Shown: positions 1 through 7,557, counted from the first letter of the stretch. The stretch is DNA of 8,385 bases from VGCC01 sp040381195 (GCA_040381195.1 JBEIHR010000079.1:1-8385); one strand, 5' to 3'. Notes: generated by a model from the sequence alone, not told the origin. Translations and numbers: made by a program.

Positions 1-44
1 CTGAGCCCCTACCTACCCCTGTCCGGGGGCGTTGGTCGGTCCTG

Positions 45-63
45 ATAACTTAGGCTTACCTAA
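45..63. promoter_or_regulatory. DtxR/IdeR-like iron box (operator)
   Basis: This 19-bp site matches the palindromic DtxR/IdeR consensus TTAGGTTAGSCTAACCTAA at 15 of 19 positions by hand alignment. It contains the clear half-sites TTAGG and CCTAA. In this family the Fe(II)-loaded repressor binds such boxes and shuts off iron-uptake genes. It lies 24 bases before the start of a ferric-iron-binding lipoprotein gene and would cover the -35 region of the -10 hexamer at 76-81, a position that fits repression. The box is seen; binding by a DtxR-family protein is inferred. Confidence 0.75.
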
Positions 64-75
64 GTAAGGCTCGAC

Positions 76-81
76 TAACTT
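76..81 (+). promoter_or_regulatory. Probable -10 hexamer of the iron-uptake operon
   Basis: TAACTT fits the actinobacterial -10 pattern TANNNT and ends 6 bases before the GTG at 88, so transcription could begin at or next to the start codon. The matching -35 region (about 52-58) falls inside the iron box and shows no good TTGACA-like hexamer. The same hexamer also occurs at 46-51, within the iron box. The next bases, GGAAGG (82-87), also look like a ribosome binding site for the GTG at 94, so a more upstream promoter is a competing reading. Confidence 0.45.
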
Positions 82-87
82 GGAAGG

Positions 88-1125
88 GTGCCCGTGAAGC
101 GCACGATCCTCGCCATCCCCGCCCTCGTCCTCACCGCCCTCACCGTGGCGGCCTGCGGAGGCGGTGCCTCGACGAGTGACGCACCGGTCGAGGGTGCACC
201 GGTCGTCGTCTACTCCGGGCGCAGTGAGGAGCTGGTGGGTCCCCTGTTCGCCGAGTTCACCGCCCAGACCGGGATCCCGGTCGAAGTGCGGTACGGCGAC
301 ACCGCCGAGTTGGCCGCGCAGATCATTGAGGAGGGCGACGCGTCGCCGGCCGACCTCTTCTTCGGTCAGGACGCGGGAGCCCTCGGTGCACTTGACGCGG
401 CGGGGCTCTGCGCACCCCTTCCCGAGGGTGCAGCGGATGCGGTTCCCGCGCGTTACCGATCGGAGTCGGGCAACTGGACCGGGATCACCGGGCGCTCGCG
501 CGTCATCGCCTACGACTCGAGCCGCGTCAGTGCGGAAGAGGTCCCCACGTCGGTGCTCGAACTCACCGACCCGAAGTGGAAGGGCGAGGTCGCGATCGCA
601 CCCACCAACGGTTCGTTCCAAGCGTTCGTGACCGCGATGCGCGTGACCTTGGGTGATGAGGCCACGAAGGCGTGGCTGCAGGGCATGGTGGACAACGACG
701 CCCAAATCTTCGAGAAGAACAGCCTGATCCGTGACGCCGTCGATGCCGGTCAGGTGAAGTTGGGTTTGATCAATCACTACTACTGGTACGAGAAGGCCGC
801 CGAGGTCGGCGAGGACGCGATGAACGTGCAGATCGCGTTCACCGCCCCCGGTGATCCGGGGTCGCTCGTGAACGTCGCCGGTGCCTGCATCCTCGCCAGT
901 GCCGGCAATCCCGGTGGTGCGGGTGAGTTCGTGACGTGGGTGTTGACACCGGAGGAGCAGGAATGGTTCGTCGCGCAGAGTTGGGAGTATCCACTGATCG
1001 AGGGCGTTCCGGCCGCCGAGGGACTCCCGCCCATCGAGTCGCTGCAGGGTCCGGATCTGCCGCTCGCTGAACTCGAGGACCTGCCCGGAACCCTCGCCAT
1101 GTTGCAGGAAGTCGGTCTGACATAA
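88..1125 (+). CDS. fbpA: Ferric iron ABC transporter substrate-binding lipoprotein (FbpA family)
   Basis: Extracytoplasmic receptor that captures ferric iron and hands it to the permease encoded next. It starts with a lipoprotein signal peptide: Lys-Arg, a hydrophobic stretch, then lipobox VAAC with the lipidated Cys at residue 23. The mature part opens with VVVYSGRSEELVGPLF and has the family's region KWKGEVAIAPTNGSFQA. The run NHYYWY at residues 229-234 carries the adjacent tyrosines (231, 232) that bind Fe(III) in Fbp proteins. At 345 residues its length is normal for the family. Start: GTG 88 fits a leaderless transcript from the -10 at 76-81. GTG 94, two codons later, is nearly as good because GGAAGG at 82-87 would serve as its ribosome binding site. 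It is the first gene of an iron-box-controlled operon. Ferric iron is the likely substrate; another metal or chelate is possible. Confidence 0.9.
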   Translation: MPVKRTILAIPALVLTALTVAACGGGASTSDAPVEGAPVVVYSGRSEELVGPLFAEFTAQTGIPVEVRYGDTAELAAQIIEEGDASPADLFFGQDAGALGALDAAGLCAPLPEGAADAVPARYRSESGNWTGITGRSRVIAYDSSRVSAEEVPTSVLELTDPKWKGEVAIAPTNGSFQAFVTAMRVTLGDEATKAWLQGMVDNDAQIFEKNSLIRDAVDAGQVKLGLINHYYWYEKAAEVGEDAMNVQIAFTAPGDPGSLVNVAGACILASAGNPGGAGEFVTWVLTPEEQEWFVAQSWEYPLIEGVPAAEGLPPIESLQGPDLPLAELEDLPGTLAMLQEVGLT

Positions 1126-1166
1126 GCGGTCATCGCAACCTCACGAAACCGCCCCGGCCCCTTCTG

Positions 1167-2693
1167 GTGGCCGCGGCGGTTTCGGTCGTTGTGATGGCCG
1201 TCCCGCTCGCGTATCTCATCGTTCGCGTGGTCGGGGCAGGTCCCGCTGCGATCATCGAGACCCTCGTGCGGCCACGCACACTCGAGACGGCACTGACGAG
1301 TATCACGTTGGTCGTGCTCGTCGTCGGGGTGGCGCTGATCCTGGCGATTCCCACCGCCGTCCTGATCGCGCGCACGGATGTTCCCGGCTCACGGTTCTGG
1401 TGGGTTGTCACCGCGCTGCCCTTGGCGGTCCCGTCCTACGTCGCCGCGTACACCTGGATCGCGGAGTTCCCCGCGATGTCCGGGATTTGGGCAGCCGCCC
1501 TGGTGATGGCACTGTGCACGTTCCCGTACATCAGCATCCCGCTGGCGATCTCCCTCCGGCGTATCGATGCCGGCTACGAGGAGGTGGCACGCAGCCTCGG
1601 GACGACTCCACTGCGTGCCCTCACCCGCGTCACCCTCCCGATCGTGTGGCCGGCGGGTGCGGCGGGAGCGCTCCTCGTCGGCCTCTACACCCTCGCGGAA
1701 TTCGGTACGGTCGCGATCTTCCGGGTCGATGCGTTCACCCGCGTCATCTACGCGTCGTACCGCGCCTCGTTCGACCGCGTGTCGGCCGCGGTCCTCGCGA
1801 TCCTGCTGGTGATCCTCGCCCTCCTGCTGGTGTGGATCGAGGCACGCGTGCGCGGTCGCGCCCGACGCTGGCGGGTGGGCGCTGGTACGTCACGTCCCGC
1901 GCCCCCCTCGCATCTGCAGGGGTGGCGTCGGGGTGCGGCACTCACGTGGCTGGTCGGAGTGGCCGTGTTGTCCCTCGGTGTGCCCGCCGCATCCCTGATC
2001 CGACAACTCGCAATCAGTCGGAACACATCCTGGGATCCGATCGAGATGGTGGGTGCGATCGTCGGGTCCGTCACGGCGTCTGGGATCGGTGCGCTCCTCG
2101 CACTCATCCTCGCCCTGCCGGTCGCCGTCCTCGCCGCCCGCTACGCGACCCGCACCGTCCGGTGGCTCGAGACGAGTGCGTTCCTCGGCCAGGCACTTCC
2201 CGGTGTCGTCGTCGGCCTCTCCCTCGTCTTCCTCACACTCGCCGTGTTCCCGTCGGTCTATCAGACGATCATCACCGTCGCGCTGGCCTACGCGATCCTG
2301 TTCACACCCAAGGCGTTGGGCTCGGCTCGTTCCGCGATCGCTGCTGTCCCGCCAGGAATGGAACAGGTTGCGCGCTCACTGGGCCGCGGACCGCTCCGCG
2401 CATGGTGGGAGGTCACCGGCCGTCTCGCGTGGCCGGGCATCGCGGCCGGGGTGCTGCTCGTGCTGCTCACCGCGATGAAGGAACTGCCGGCCACGTTGAT
2501 GTTGCGCCCCACCGGCTTCAACACCCTCGCGACCGAGTTGTGGACCCGCACCGAAGTCGGATCCTTCGGAGCCGCTGCCCCGTACGCCCTGGGCCTCGTC
2601 CTGCTCGCGGCGGTCCCCGCCTGGCTCCTCGGCCGGTGGATGGGTGCTCCGGCCCGCGTGCAGGAAGATGCGGCCGTGGAGGTCCGGGTATGA
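1167..2693 (+). CDS. fbpB: Iron ABC transporter permease, fused two-domain (FbpB family)
   Basis: Inner-membrane channel of the ferric iron importer. It is highly hydrophobic with roughly twelve membrane segments. It contains two copies of the cytoplasmic EAA loop that docks on the ATPase: EVARSLGTTPLRALTRVTLP near residues 139-158 and EQVARSLGRGPLRAWWEVTG near 399-418. This shows two BPD_transp_1 domains in one chain, as is usual for FbpB, joined by a charged linker around residues 225-250. The start is uncertain. GTG 1167 is the first standard start in frame, but it has no Shine-Dalgarno sequence and would begin inside the first membrane segment. The frame stays open back to the stop at 1068-1070 and encodes a plausible basic cytoplasmic tail. 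The stop overlaps the ATPase start by 4 nt (ATGA), so the two are translationally coupled. Confidence 0.9.
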   Translation: MAAAVSVVVMAVPLAYLIVRVVGAGPAAIIETLVRPRTLETALTSITLVVLVVGVALILAIPTAVLIARTDVPGSRFWWVVTALPLAVPSYVAAYTWIAEFPAMSGIWAAALVMALCTFPYISIPLAISLRRIDAGYEEVARSLGTTPLRALTRVTLPIVWPAGAAGALLVGLYTLAEFGTVAIFRVDAFTRVIYASYRASFDRVSAAVLAILLVILALLLVWIEARVRGRARRWRVGAGTSRPAPPSHLQGWRRGAALTWLVGVAVLSLGVPAASLIRQLAISRNTSWDPIEMVGAIVGSVTASGIGALLALILALPVAVLAARYATRTVRWLETSAFLGQALPGVVVGLSLVFLTLAVFPSVYQTIITVALAYAILFTPKALGSARSAIAAVPPGMEQVARSLGRGPLRAWWEVTGRLAWPGIAAGVLLVLLTAMKELPATLMLRPTGFNTLATELWTRTEVGSFGAAAPYALGLVLLAAVPAWLLGRWMGAPARVQEDAAVEVRV

Positions 2694-3736
2694 GCGTGCG
2701 CCTCGACCACGTCACCGCTGGGTATGGCGGCCCCCCGGTCGTCCTCGATGTGGACCTCACCGTTGCGACCGGCGCGCTCACATCGATCGTCGGCCCCAGC
2801 GGATGCGGCAAGACCACACTCGTGCGCACCGTCGCGGGATTCCTGCGCCCGACGTCGGGAACGATCTTCATCGGGGACCGCGAGGTCAGTGGCCCGACCA
2901 CGTTCGTGCCACCAGAACGGCGACGCGTTGGCATCGTCCCCCAGGAGGGTGCTCTCTTTCCGCATCTCGACGTTGCCGGCAATATCGGATTCGGTATTCC
3001 CCGCGGAGGAATGCCCGACGGGACGTCCTCCGATGCGCGTGTCGAGGAGATGCTCGCCCTCGTCGGACTCAGTGGCCGCGGGGCTGCTGCACCGCATGAG
3101 CTCTCCGGTGGCCAGCAGCAACGGGTAGCACTCGCCCGCGCGCTCGCTCCCCGTCCGGATGTGCTCCTCCTCGACGAACCGTTCTCCGCCCTCGACGCGG
3201 GACTGCGCGCCGAACTGCGCGCCGAGGTGCGTGAAGTCCTGCGATCCGTGGGGACGACCACGATCCTGGTGACCCACGATCAGGAGGAGGCTTTGTCCAT
3301 CTCCGATCAGGTAGCGCTCATGATCGCTGGTCAGATCGTCCAGCGGGGTACGCCACAGGATCTCTACGCGAATCCGCGAAGCCTTGTCGCTGCACGGTTC
3401 CTCGGGGATCTCGTGGAGATCCCGGCAACCCAGGTGAGCGCCGGTATCGCCCGCACTCCCCTCGGAGACATCCCGGTTTCTTCCACGGACACGACCACCG
3501 GGGTGGTCCTGATCCGTCCGGAGAATCTTCGACGCGCGAGTGCGCACGAAACACCGCTGATCGCCGGAACCATCACGTCGATCGACTATCACGGTCATGA
3601 CTCATTGCTCCGGGTAGAGACGGATGCGGGTATTCCCGTGCACGTGCGGCAGGCGGGTGCGCCGGATGCCGCACTCGGTGACCGCATTTCCCTGGTCATG
3701 AATGAGAAGGGAATGGTTCTCCCGATTCGCGACTAG
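2690..3736 (+). CDS. fbpC: Iron ABC transporter ATP-binding protein (FbpC family)
   Basis: Cytoplasmic ATPase that powers the ferric iron importer; 348 residues. All ABC motifs are intact: Walker A GPSGCGKTT at 35-43, Q-loop Gln85 in GIVPQEGALF, signature LSGGQQQR at 138-145, Walker B VLLLDEP at 158-164 and H-loop His196 in VTHDQEEAL. The C-terminal part (about 240-348), including VVLIRPENLR, fits the TOBE-type regulatory domain found in this transporter class. The start is ATG 2690, overlapping the permease stop as ATGA, with GGAGG at 2678-2682 seven bases upstream. Motifs and context agree, so the assignment is firm; substrate identity rests on the receptor gene and the iron box. Confidence 0.93.
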   Translation: MSVRLDHVTAGYGGPPVVLDVDLTVATGALTSIVGPSGCGKTTLVRTVAGFLRPTSGTIFIGDREVSGPTTFVPPERRRVGIVPQEGALFPHLDVAGNIGFGIPRGGMPDGTSSDARVEEMLALVGLSGRGAAAPHELSGGQQQRVALARALAPRPDVLLLDEPFSALDAGLRAELRAEVREVLRSVGTTTILVTHDQEEALSISDQVALMIAGQIVQRGTPQDLYANPRSLVAARFLGDLVEIPATQVSAGIARTPLGDIPVSSTDTTTGVVLIRPENLRRASAHETPLIAGTITSIDYHGHDSLLRVETDAGIPVHVRQAGAPDAALGDRISLVMNEKGMVLPIRD

Positions 3737-3739
3737 CAT
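3734..3739 (+). promoter_or_regulatory. Possible -10 hexamer for the PotD-like gene
   Basis: TAGCAT fits TANNNT, overlaps the ATPase stop codon (TAG) and ends 8 bases before the ATG at 3748. This spacing suits a leaderless or near-leaderless transcript. No convincing -35 is visible. The only Shine-Dalgarno-like bases are a weak GGA at 3740-3742, which makes a leaderless start more attractive. Read-through from the iron operon is equally possible. Confidence 0.3.
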
Positions 3740-3747
3740 GGACGCCG

Positions 3748-4926
3748 ATGCGTCGATGCATGCTCGCTCTCATCCCGGCACTCCTCGTGCTCGCCGGCTG
3801 CACGTCGGAATCGAACACCCCGGAAAGTGGCACGGATTCCTCCGCGGAGTCACGCCCGTTTACGGGACCGGTGACTCCGGGAGAAGGTCAGTTGAAGGTC
3901 CTCGCCTGGCCGGGGTATGCCGAGGATGGCTCCTTCGATCCCGCGGTCGATTGGGTGACGCCGTTCGAGGAGAAGTCCGGCTGTGACGTCGACATTCGTC
4001 TCGTCGCGTCTTCGGATGAAGCTCGTTCCCTTCTCGAGTCCGGAGCCTGGGATGTCGCATCCGTCTCGAGTGACATCACCCAGACGCTCATGGCCGAGGG
4101 TGCGATCCAGCCACTCACCCTCTCGCTCATTCCGAACTACGCGGGCGTGACTCCGGCGCTGAAGTCACCGCCGTGGATCTCCCGGGATGCACGGACCTTC
4201 GGCGTTCCGCATTCCCGCGGTGTCCACGTGTTGTTGAGGGGAAGTGAACCGTCCCTCGTGGATTCATGGGCCACGATCGTCGGTGGTGATGCGGTGCGCG
4301 CGAATCGAGTCGGCCTCTACGACGCGCCGATCTCTCTGGCGGACATCGCCGTCCACCTCATGAGCGAGCAACCGGAACTCGGAATCACCAATCCCTACGC
4401 CCTGGACGACGTGCAGTTCGACGCCGTCGTCGCACGGGCAGCGGAGATCGCCCCGGATGTGGCGCTGTGGTGGCGAACTCCGACCGAACTCATCGAGGCG
4501 TTCGAATCCGATCGTGTGGACGCGAGTGTCGGGTGGCAGGTCGCCGGCCAGGTCCTCCGCCAGGGGGATGCGCCTGTACGTGAATCCCGACCACCGGAGG
4601 GGGCGGTGGGATGGTCGGACTCGTGGGTGATCGCACGGGATGCCGCGAACGTGCGGTGCGCCTACCAATGGTTGGACTGGATCCTCTCGCCGGAGGTCAA
4701 CGCACAAGCCGCGGAGTGGTCGGGTGCCGCACCGGTCAGTGAGGAGGCATGTGCCCTGACGACGAGCCCGACGCACTGCGAGGACTACCGATCCTTCGAC
4801 CCGGCCTTCTGGGAGACGGTCTACTACTGGGATACCCCGACTCGGGAATGTCGTGACGGGCGCACGGATGTCGAGTGCGTCCCGTACGAGGAGTGGGGCA
4901 GGGCGTGGACGGATCTGCCTCGCTGA
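3748..4926 (+). CDS. PotD-like extracellular solute-binding lipoprotein
   Basis: Probable membrane-anchored ABC receptor of the spermidine/putrescine-binding (PotD) group; 392 residues. A lipoprotein signal peptide ends in lipobox LAGC with the lipidated Cys at 18, followed by a Ser/Thr/Glu-rich tether. The mature protein begins with LKVLAWPGYAEDG, as in PotD proteins. The late region around RPPEGAVGWSDSWVIA and LDWILSPEVNAQ resembles the PotD ligand-site and C-lobe segments. There are six further cysteines (79, 304, 335, 344, 368, 377), an even number that would permit disulfides outside the cell. The ATG at 3748 is preferred; ATG 3760 would shorten the signal's basic end. No permease or ATPase for it is seen, so it either works with a distant transporter or with the iron importer 11 bases upstream. 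The true ligand is unknown. Confidence 0.8.
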   Translation: MRRCMLALIPALLVLAGCTSESNTPESGTDSSAESRPFTGPVTPGEGQLKVLAWPGYAEDGSFDPAVDWVTPFEEKSGCDVDIRLVASSDEARSLLESGAWDVASVSSDITQTLMAEGAIQPLTLSLIPNYAGVTPALKSPPWISRDARTFGVPHSRGVHVLLRGSEPSLVDSWATIVGGDAVRANRVGLYDAPISLADIAVHLMSEQPELGITNPYALDDVQFDAVVARAAEIAPDVALWWRTPTELIEAFESDRVDASVGWQVAGQVLRQGDAPVRESRPPEGAVGWSDSWVIARDAANVRCAYQWLDWILSPEVNAQAAEWSGAAPVSEEACALTTSPTHCEDYRSFDPAFWETVYYWDTPTRECRDGRTDVECVPYEEWGRAWTDLPR

Positions 4927-4936
4927 GTGGGTCCCG

Positions 4937-4942
4937 TAGGGT
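4937..4942 (+). promoter_or_regulatory. Possible -10 hexamer for purF
   Basis: TAGGGT fits TANNNT and ends 6 bases before the GTG start of purF, the arrangement typical of leaderless actinobacterial genes. The same bases (GTAGGG, 4936-4941) could instead act as a weak Shine-Dalgarno sequence. No clear -35 is seen. The 22-bp gap after the previous gene holds no terminator hairpin. Confidence 0.4.
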
Positions 4943-4948
4943 TACCAC

Positions 4949-6475
4949 GTGCCACGCGGTGACGGTCGCCTGACGCACGAACTCCTCCCCGGTGAGCGCG
5001 GACCACAGGATGCCTGCGGTGTCTTCGGTGTGTGGGCCCCCGGGGATGAAGTCTCCAAGCTGACCTACTTCGGCCTCTATGCGTTGCAGCACCGTGGACA
5101 GGAATCGGCGGGGATCGCGGTCAGCGATGGCTCGCACATCGTGGTCTACAAGGACATGGGCCTGGTGTCACAGGTGTTTACCGAAGCGAGCCTGGAGTCC
5201 CTGCACGGCCACGTGGCCATCGGCCACACCCGGTACTCCACCACCGGTGCCAGCGTCTGGGAGAACGCCCAGCCCACGTTCCGCACCACGGCCACCGGTC
5301 ATCTCGCCCTGGGCCACAACGGCAACCTGACCAACACCGTGGACCTCATCTCCCGATTGCGCACCCTGGTAGATGCCTCCGGGGAACTGCCGTTCAATGC
5401 GGGATTACACGCCACCACCGACACCGAGGTGATCTCGGGTCTCCTCGCATCCCACCCGGATATTCCGCTGGAGCAGGCCGCGTTGCTGGAACTCCCGAAT
5501 CTCCGCGGCGCGTTCTCCCTCGTCTTCATGGACGACGAGTCGCTGTATGCCGCACGCGATCCCCAGGGCATCCGTCCTCTGGTTCTCGGTCGGATCGAGC
5601 GCGGCTGGGTGATCGCCAGCGAAACCGCGGCGCTCGACATCGTCGGGGCGTCCTTCATTCGCGAGGTCGAACCAGGTGAGCTCGTTGTCATCGACGCGCA
5701 GGGACTCCGCACGCATCGTTTCGCCGAGGCTGAACCCAAGGGGTGCCTGTTCGAGTACGTCTATCTTGCGCGCCCGGACACCTCGATCGCCGGTCGCTCC
5801 GTGCAGGCGACGCGCGTCGACATCGGCAAGCGGCTGGCACGCGAGCACCCGGTGGATGCGGATCTGGTGATCCCGGTCCCGGAATCCGGTCGGTATGCCG
5901 CGATCGGGTACGCGCAGGAATCCGGAATCCCGTTCGCCGAGGGACTCGTGAAGAACGCCTACGTCGGACGCACGTTCATCCAGCCCTCGCAGACCATTCG
6001 GCAACTCGGAATCCGACTGAAGCTCAATCCGCTCCGCGAGGTCATCTCCGGACAGCGCCTCGTCGTCGTCGACGATTCCATCGTGCGCGGCAACACCCAG
6101 CGCGCCCTCGTGCGCATGCTGCGCGAGGCGGGAGCGCGGGAAGTGCACGTGCGGATTTCGAGTCCACCGGTGAAATGGCCGTGCTTCTACGGCATCGATT
6201 TCGCCACCCGAGCGGAGTTGATCGCGAATGGACTCACCATCGACGAGATCTGTGCGTCGATCGGGGCGGACTCCTTGGCCTACGTCGAGCTCGATCAGCT
6301 CGTCGACGCAACGACGTTGCCTGCTGCACGGTTGTGTCGGGCCTGCTTCGACGGGGAGTATCCGGTCCCGTTGCCGGAGGAGGACCAACTCGGCAAGAAC
6401 CTGCTGGAGGGCATCGAGCGTCGCGTGGTGGAGCAGGCGGGAGGCGGCGCGACGGACGCGCTGAGCCGTCCATGA
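4949..6475 (+). CDS. purF: Amidophosphoribosyltransferase (glutamine PRPP amidotransferase)
   Basis: Catalyses the first committed step of de novo purine synthesis, turning PRPP and glutamine into 5-phosphoribosylamine; cytoplasmic. The N-terminal half is a class II glutaminase. A 22-residue propeptide precedes Cys23 in DACGVFGVW, which becomes the N-terminal nucleophile after cleavage, and LQHRGQESAGI and GHTRYSTTG follow. The C-terminal half is a phosphoribosyltransferase with the PRPP loop VVVDDSIVRGNT at 372-383. Cys266, Cys412 and the pair Cys463/Cys466 (CRAC) match the four ligands of the [4Fe-4S] cluster in the Bacillus-type enzyme, so this is the processed, iron-sulfur form. Length 508 is normal. 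The GTG 4949 start gives a sensible propeptide. A rare TTA leucine codon occurs at residue 153. The stop overlaps the purM start by 4 nt. Confidence 0.97.
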   Translation: MPRGDGRLTHELLPGERGPQDACGVFGVWAPGDEVSKLTYFGLYALQHRGQESAGIAVSDGSHIVVYKDMGLVSQVFTEASLESLHGHVAIGHTRYSTTGASVWENAQPTFRTTATGHLALGHNGNLTNTVDLISRLRTLVDASGELPFNAGLHATTDTEVISGLLASHPDIPLEQAALLELPNLRGAFSLVFMDDESLYAARDPQGIRPLVLGRIERGWVIASETAALDIVGASFIREVEPGELVVIDAQGLRTHRFAEAEPKGCLFEYVYLARPDTSIAGRSVQATRVDIGKRLAREHPVDADLVIPVPESGRYAAIGYAQESGIPFAEGLVKNAYVGRTFIQPSQTIRQLGIRLKLNPLREVISGQRLVVVDDSIVRGNTQRALVRMLREAGAREVHVRISSPPVKWPCFYGIDFATRAELIANGLTIDEICASIGADSLAYVELDQLVDATTLPAARLCRACFDGEYPVPLPEEDQLGKNLLEGIERRVVEQAGGGATDALSRP

Positions 6476-7557
6476 CCGATTACGCCGCGGCGGGCGTCGA
6501 CGTGCACGCGGGGGAGCGGGCCGTCGCGCTCATGCGCGAGTCGATTCGCGCGACGCTGCGGACCGAGGTCATCGGTGACGTCGGTGGTTTCGCCGGACTC
6601 TTCGATATCTCCGCCGCTCGATCGATGTCACGCCCCATCCTGGCCACATCCACGGATGGAGTGGGGACGAAGATCGCCGTGGCGCGTGCGATGGACATCC
6701 ATCACACCATCGGGATCGATCTCGTCGCGATGGTGATCGACGACCTCGTTGTCTGCGGTGCGGAGCCGCTGTTCATGACGGACTACATCGCGACGGGTGC
6801 CGTTGAGCCTGCGCGCATCGCGCGCATCGTCGCCGGAATCGCGGAGGGCTGCGTGCAGGCTCGATGCACGCTGATCGGTGGTGAGACAGCAGAACATCCC
6901 GGGTTGATGGCACCCGACGAATACGACATCGCCGGCGCTGGTGTGGGCATCGTCGATGCCGACGCGATGCTGGGCCCGGCGCGCGTGCATCCAGGCGACG
7001 CAGTCATCGCGATGGGCTCCTCGGGGCTGCATTCCAATGGGTATTCCCTGGCCCGCATGGTGCTGCTCGGTGACGCGGGTCCAGGACTCGATGGCCATGT
7101 GCCGGAGTTCTCGCGCACCGTGGGTGAGGAACTCCTCGAACCCACCCGCATCTACGCGCAGGACTGCCTCGACCTCGCGCGCACGTGCGACGTGCATGCC
7201 TTCAGCCACGTCACCGGCGGTGGGATTGCCGCGAACCTCGCCCGGGTACTTCCCGAGTTACTCGCGGTGGACATCGATCGCGCAACGTGGTCGCCTCCGG
7301 GTGTTGTCACGGCCATCGCGCGCATCGGTGATGTGGATCGCGCGGATCTGGAGCAGGCGTTCAACATGGGCATCGGGATGATCGCCCTCGTCGCATCCGA
7401 CGATGCCGATGCAGCGATCAACCTGCTCCGCGCACGCGGGGTCAGCGCCTGGCAGTGCGGTGTGGTCAGGGCCCGTGCCGCGGATGACGTCGGGGATGCC
7501 ACCGCGAAGGGTGGCTCGGGCGGAGTGGTGATGCTCCGCGGGGACTACACGGTTTAG
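6472..7557 (+). CDS. purM: Phosphoribosylformylglycinamidine cyclo-ligase (AIR synthetase)
   Basis: ATP-dependent closure of FGAM to aminoimidazole ribonucleotide, step 5 of purine synthesis; cytoplasmic, 361 residues against about 345 in E. coli. The N-terminus MTDYAAAGVDVHAGERAV is typical. Family motifs include STDGVGTK at 60-67, DLVVCGAEPLFMTDY at 91-105, GGETAEHPG at 136-144, GLHSNGYSL at 185-193 and SHVTGGG in the C-terminal half. It starts at ATG 6472 inside the purF stop (ATGA), with no strong ribosome binding site of its own, so translation is probably coupled to purF. A rare TTA leucine codon is at residue 263. The 3' end overlaps the convergent DUF3073 gene by 4 nt. Confidence 0.97.
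   Translation: MTDYAAAGVDVHAGERAVALMRESIRATLRTEVIGDVGGFAGLFDISAARSMSRPILATSTDGVGTKIAVARAMDIHHTIGIDLVAMVIDDLVVCGAEPLFMTDYIATGAVEPARIARIVAGIAEGCVQARCTLIGGETAEHPGLMAPDEYDIAGAGVGIVDADAMLGPARVHPGDAVIAMGSSGLHSNGYSLARMVLLGDAGPGLDGHVPEFSRTVGEELLEPTRIYAQDCLDLARTCDVHAFSHVTGGGIAANLARVLPELLAVDIDRATWSPPGVVTAIARIGDVDRADLEQAFNMGIGMIALVASDDADAAINLLRARGVSAWQCGVVRARAADDVGDATAKGGSGGVVMLRGDYTV

Noticed and set aside
17..30. Possible terminator hairpin CCCC/GGGG at the left edge
   Set aside because: Only about four base pairs, with no T-run after it; the gene it would end is outside the window.
13..777. 254-codon minus-strand frame opposite the iron-binding protein gene
   Set aside because: Low-complexity Gly/Arg/Asp-rich product covering the promoter and a clear lipoprotein gene on the other strand; a shadow frame.
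1400..2689. Reading the ATPase as a 778-residue protein beginning at 1400
   Set aside because: The first 430 codons are an out-of-frame shadow of the permease, rich in Arg, Pro and Gly. The true ATPase starts at ATG 2690 with a GGAGG site.
2288..3598. Long minus-strand open frame (436 codons) opposite the permease and ATPase genes
   Set aside because: Its product shows no family features, while the plus strand has intact ABC motifs throughout. Long antisense frames are common in GC-rich coding DNA.
5405..6388. 327-codon minus-strand frame opposite purF
   Set aside because: purF is unambiguous on the plus strand with all catalytic and cluster residues; the antisense product resembles no family.
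5743..6471. Extending purM upstream to 5743
   Set aside because: The added residues are a frameshifted copy of purF coding sequence. ATG 6472 gives the normal PurM N-terminus.
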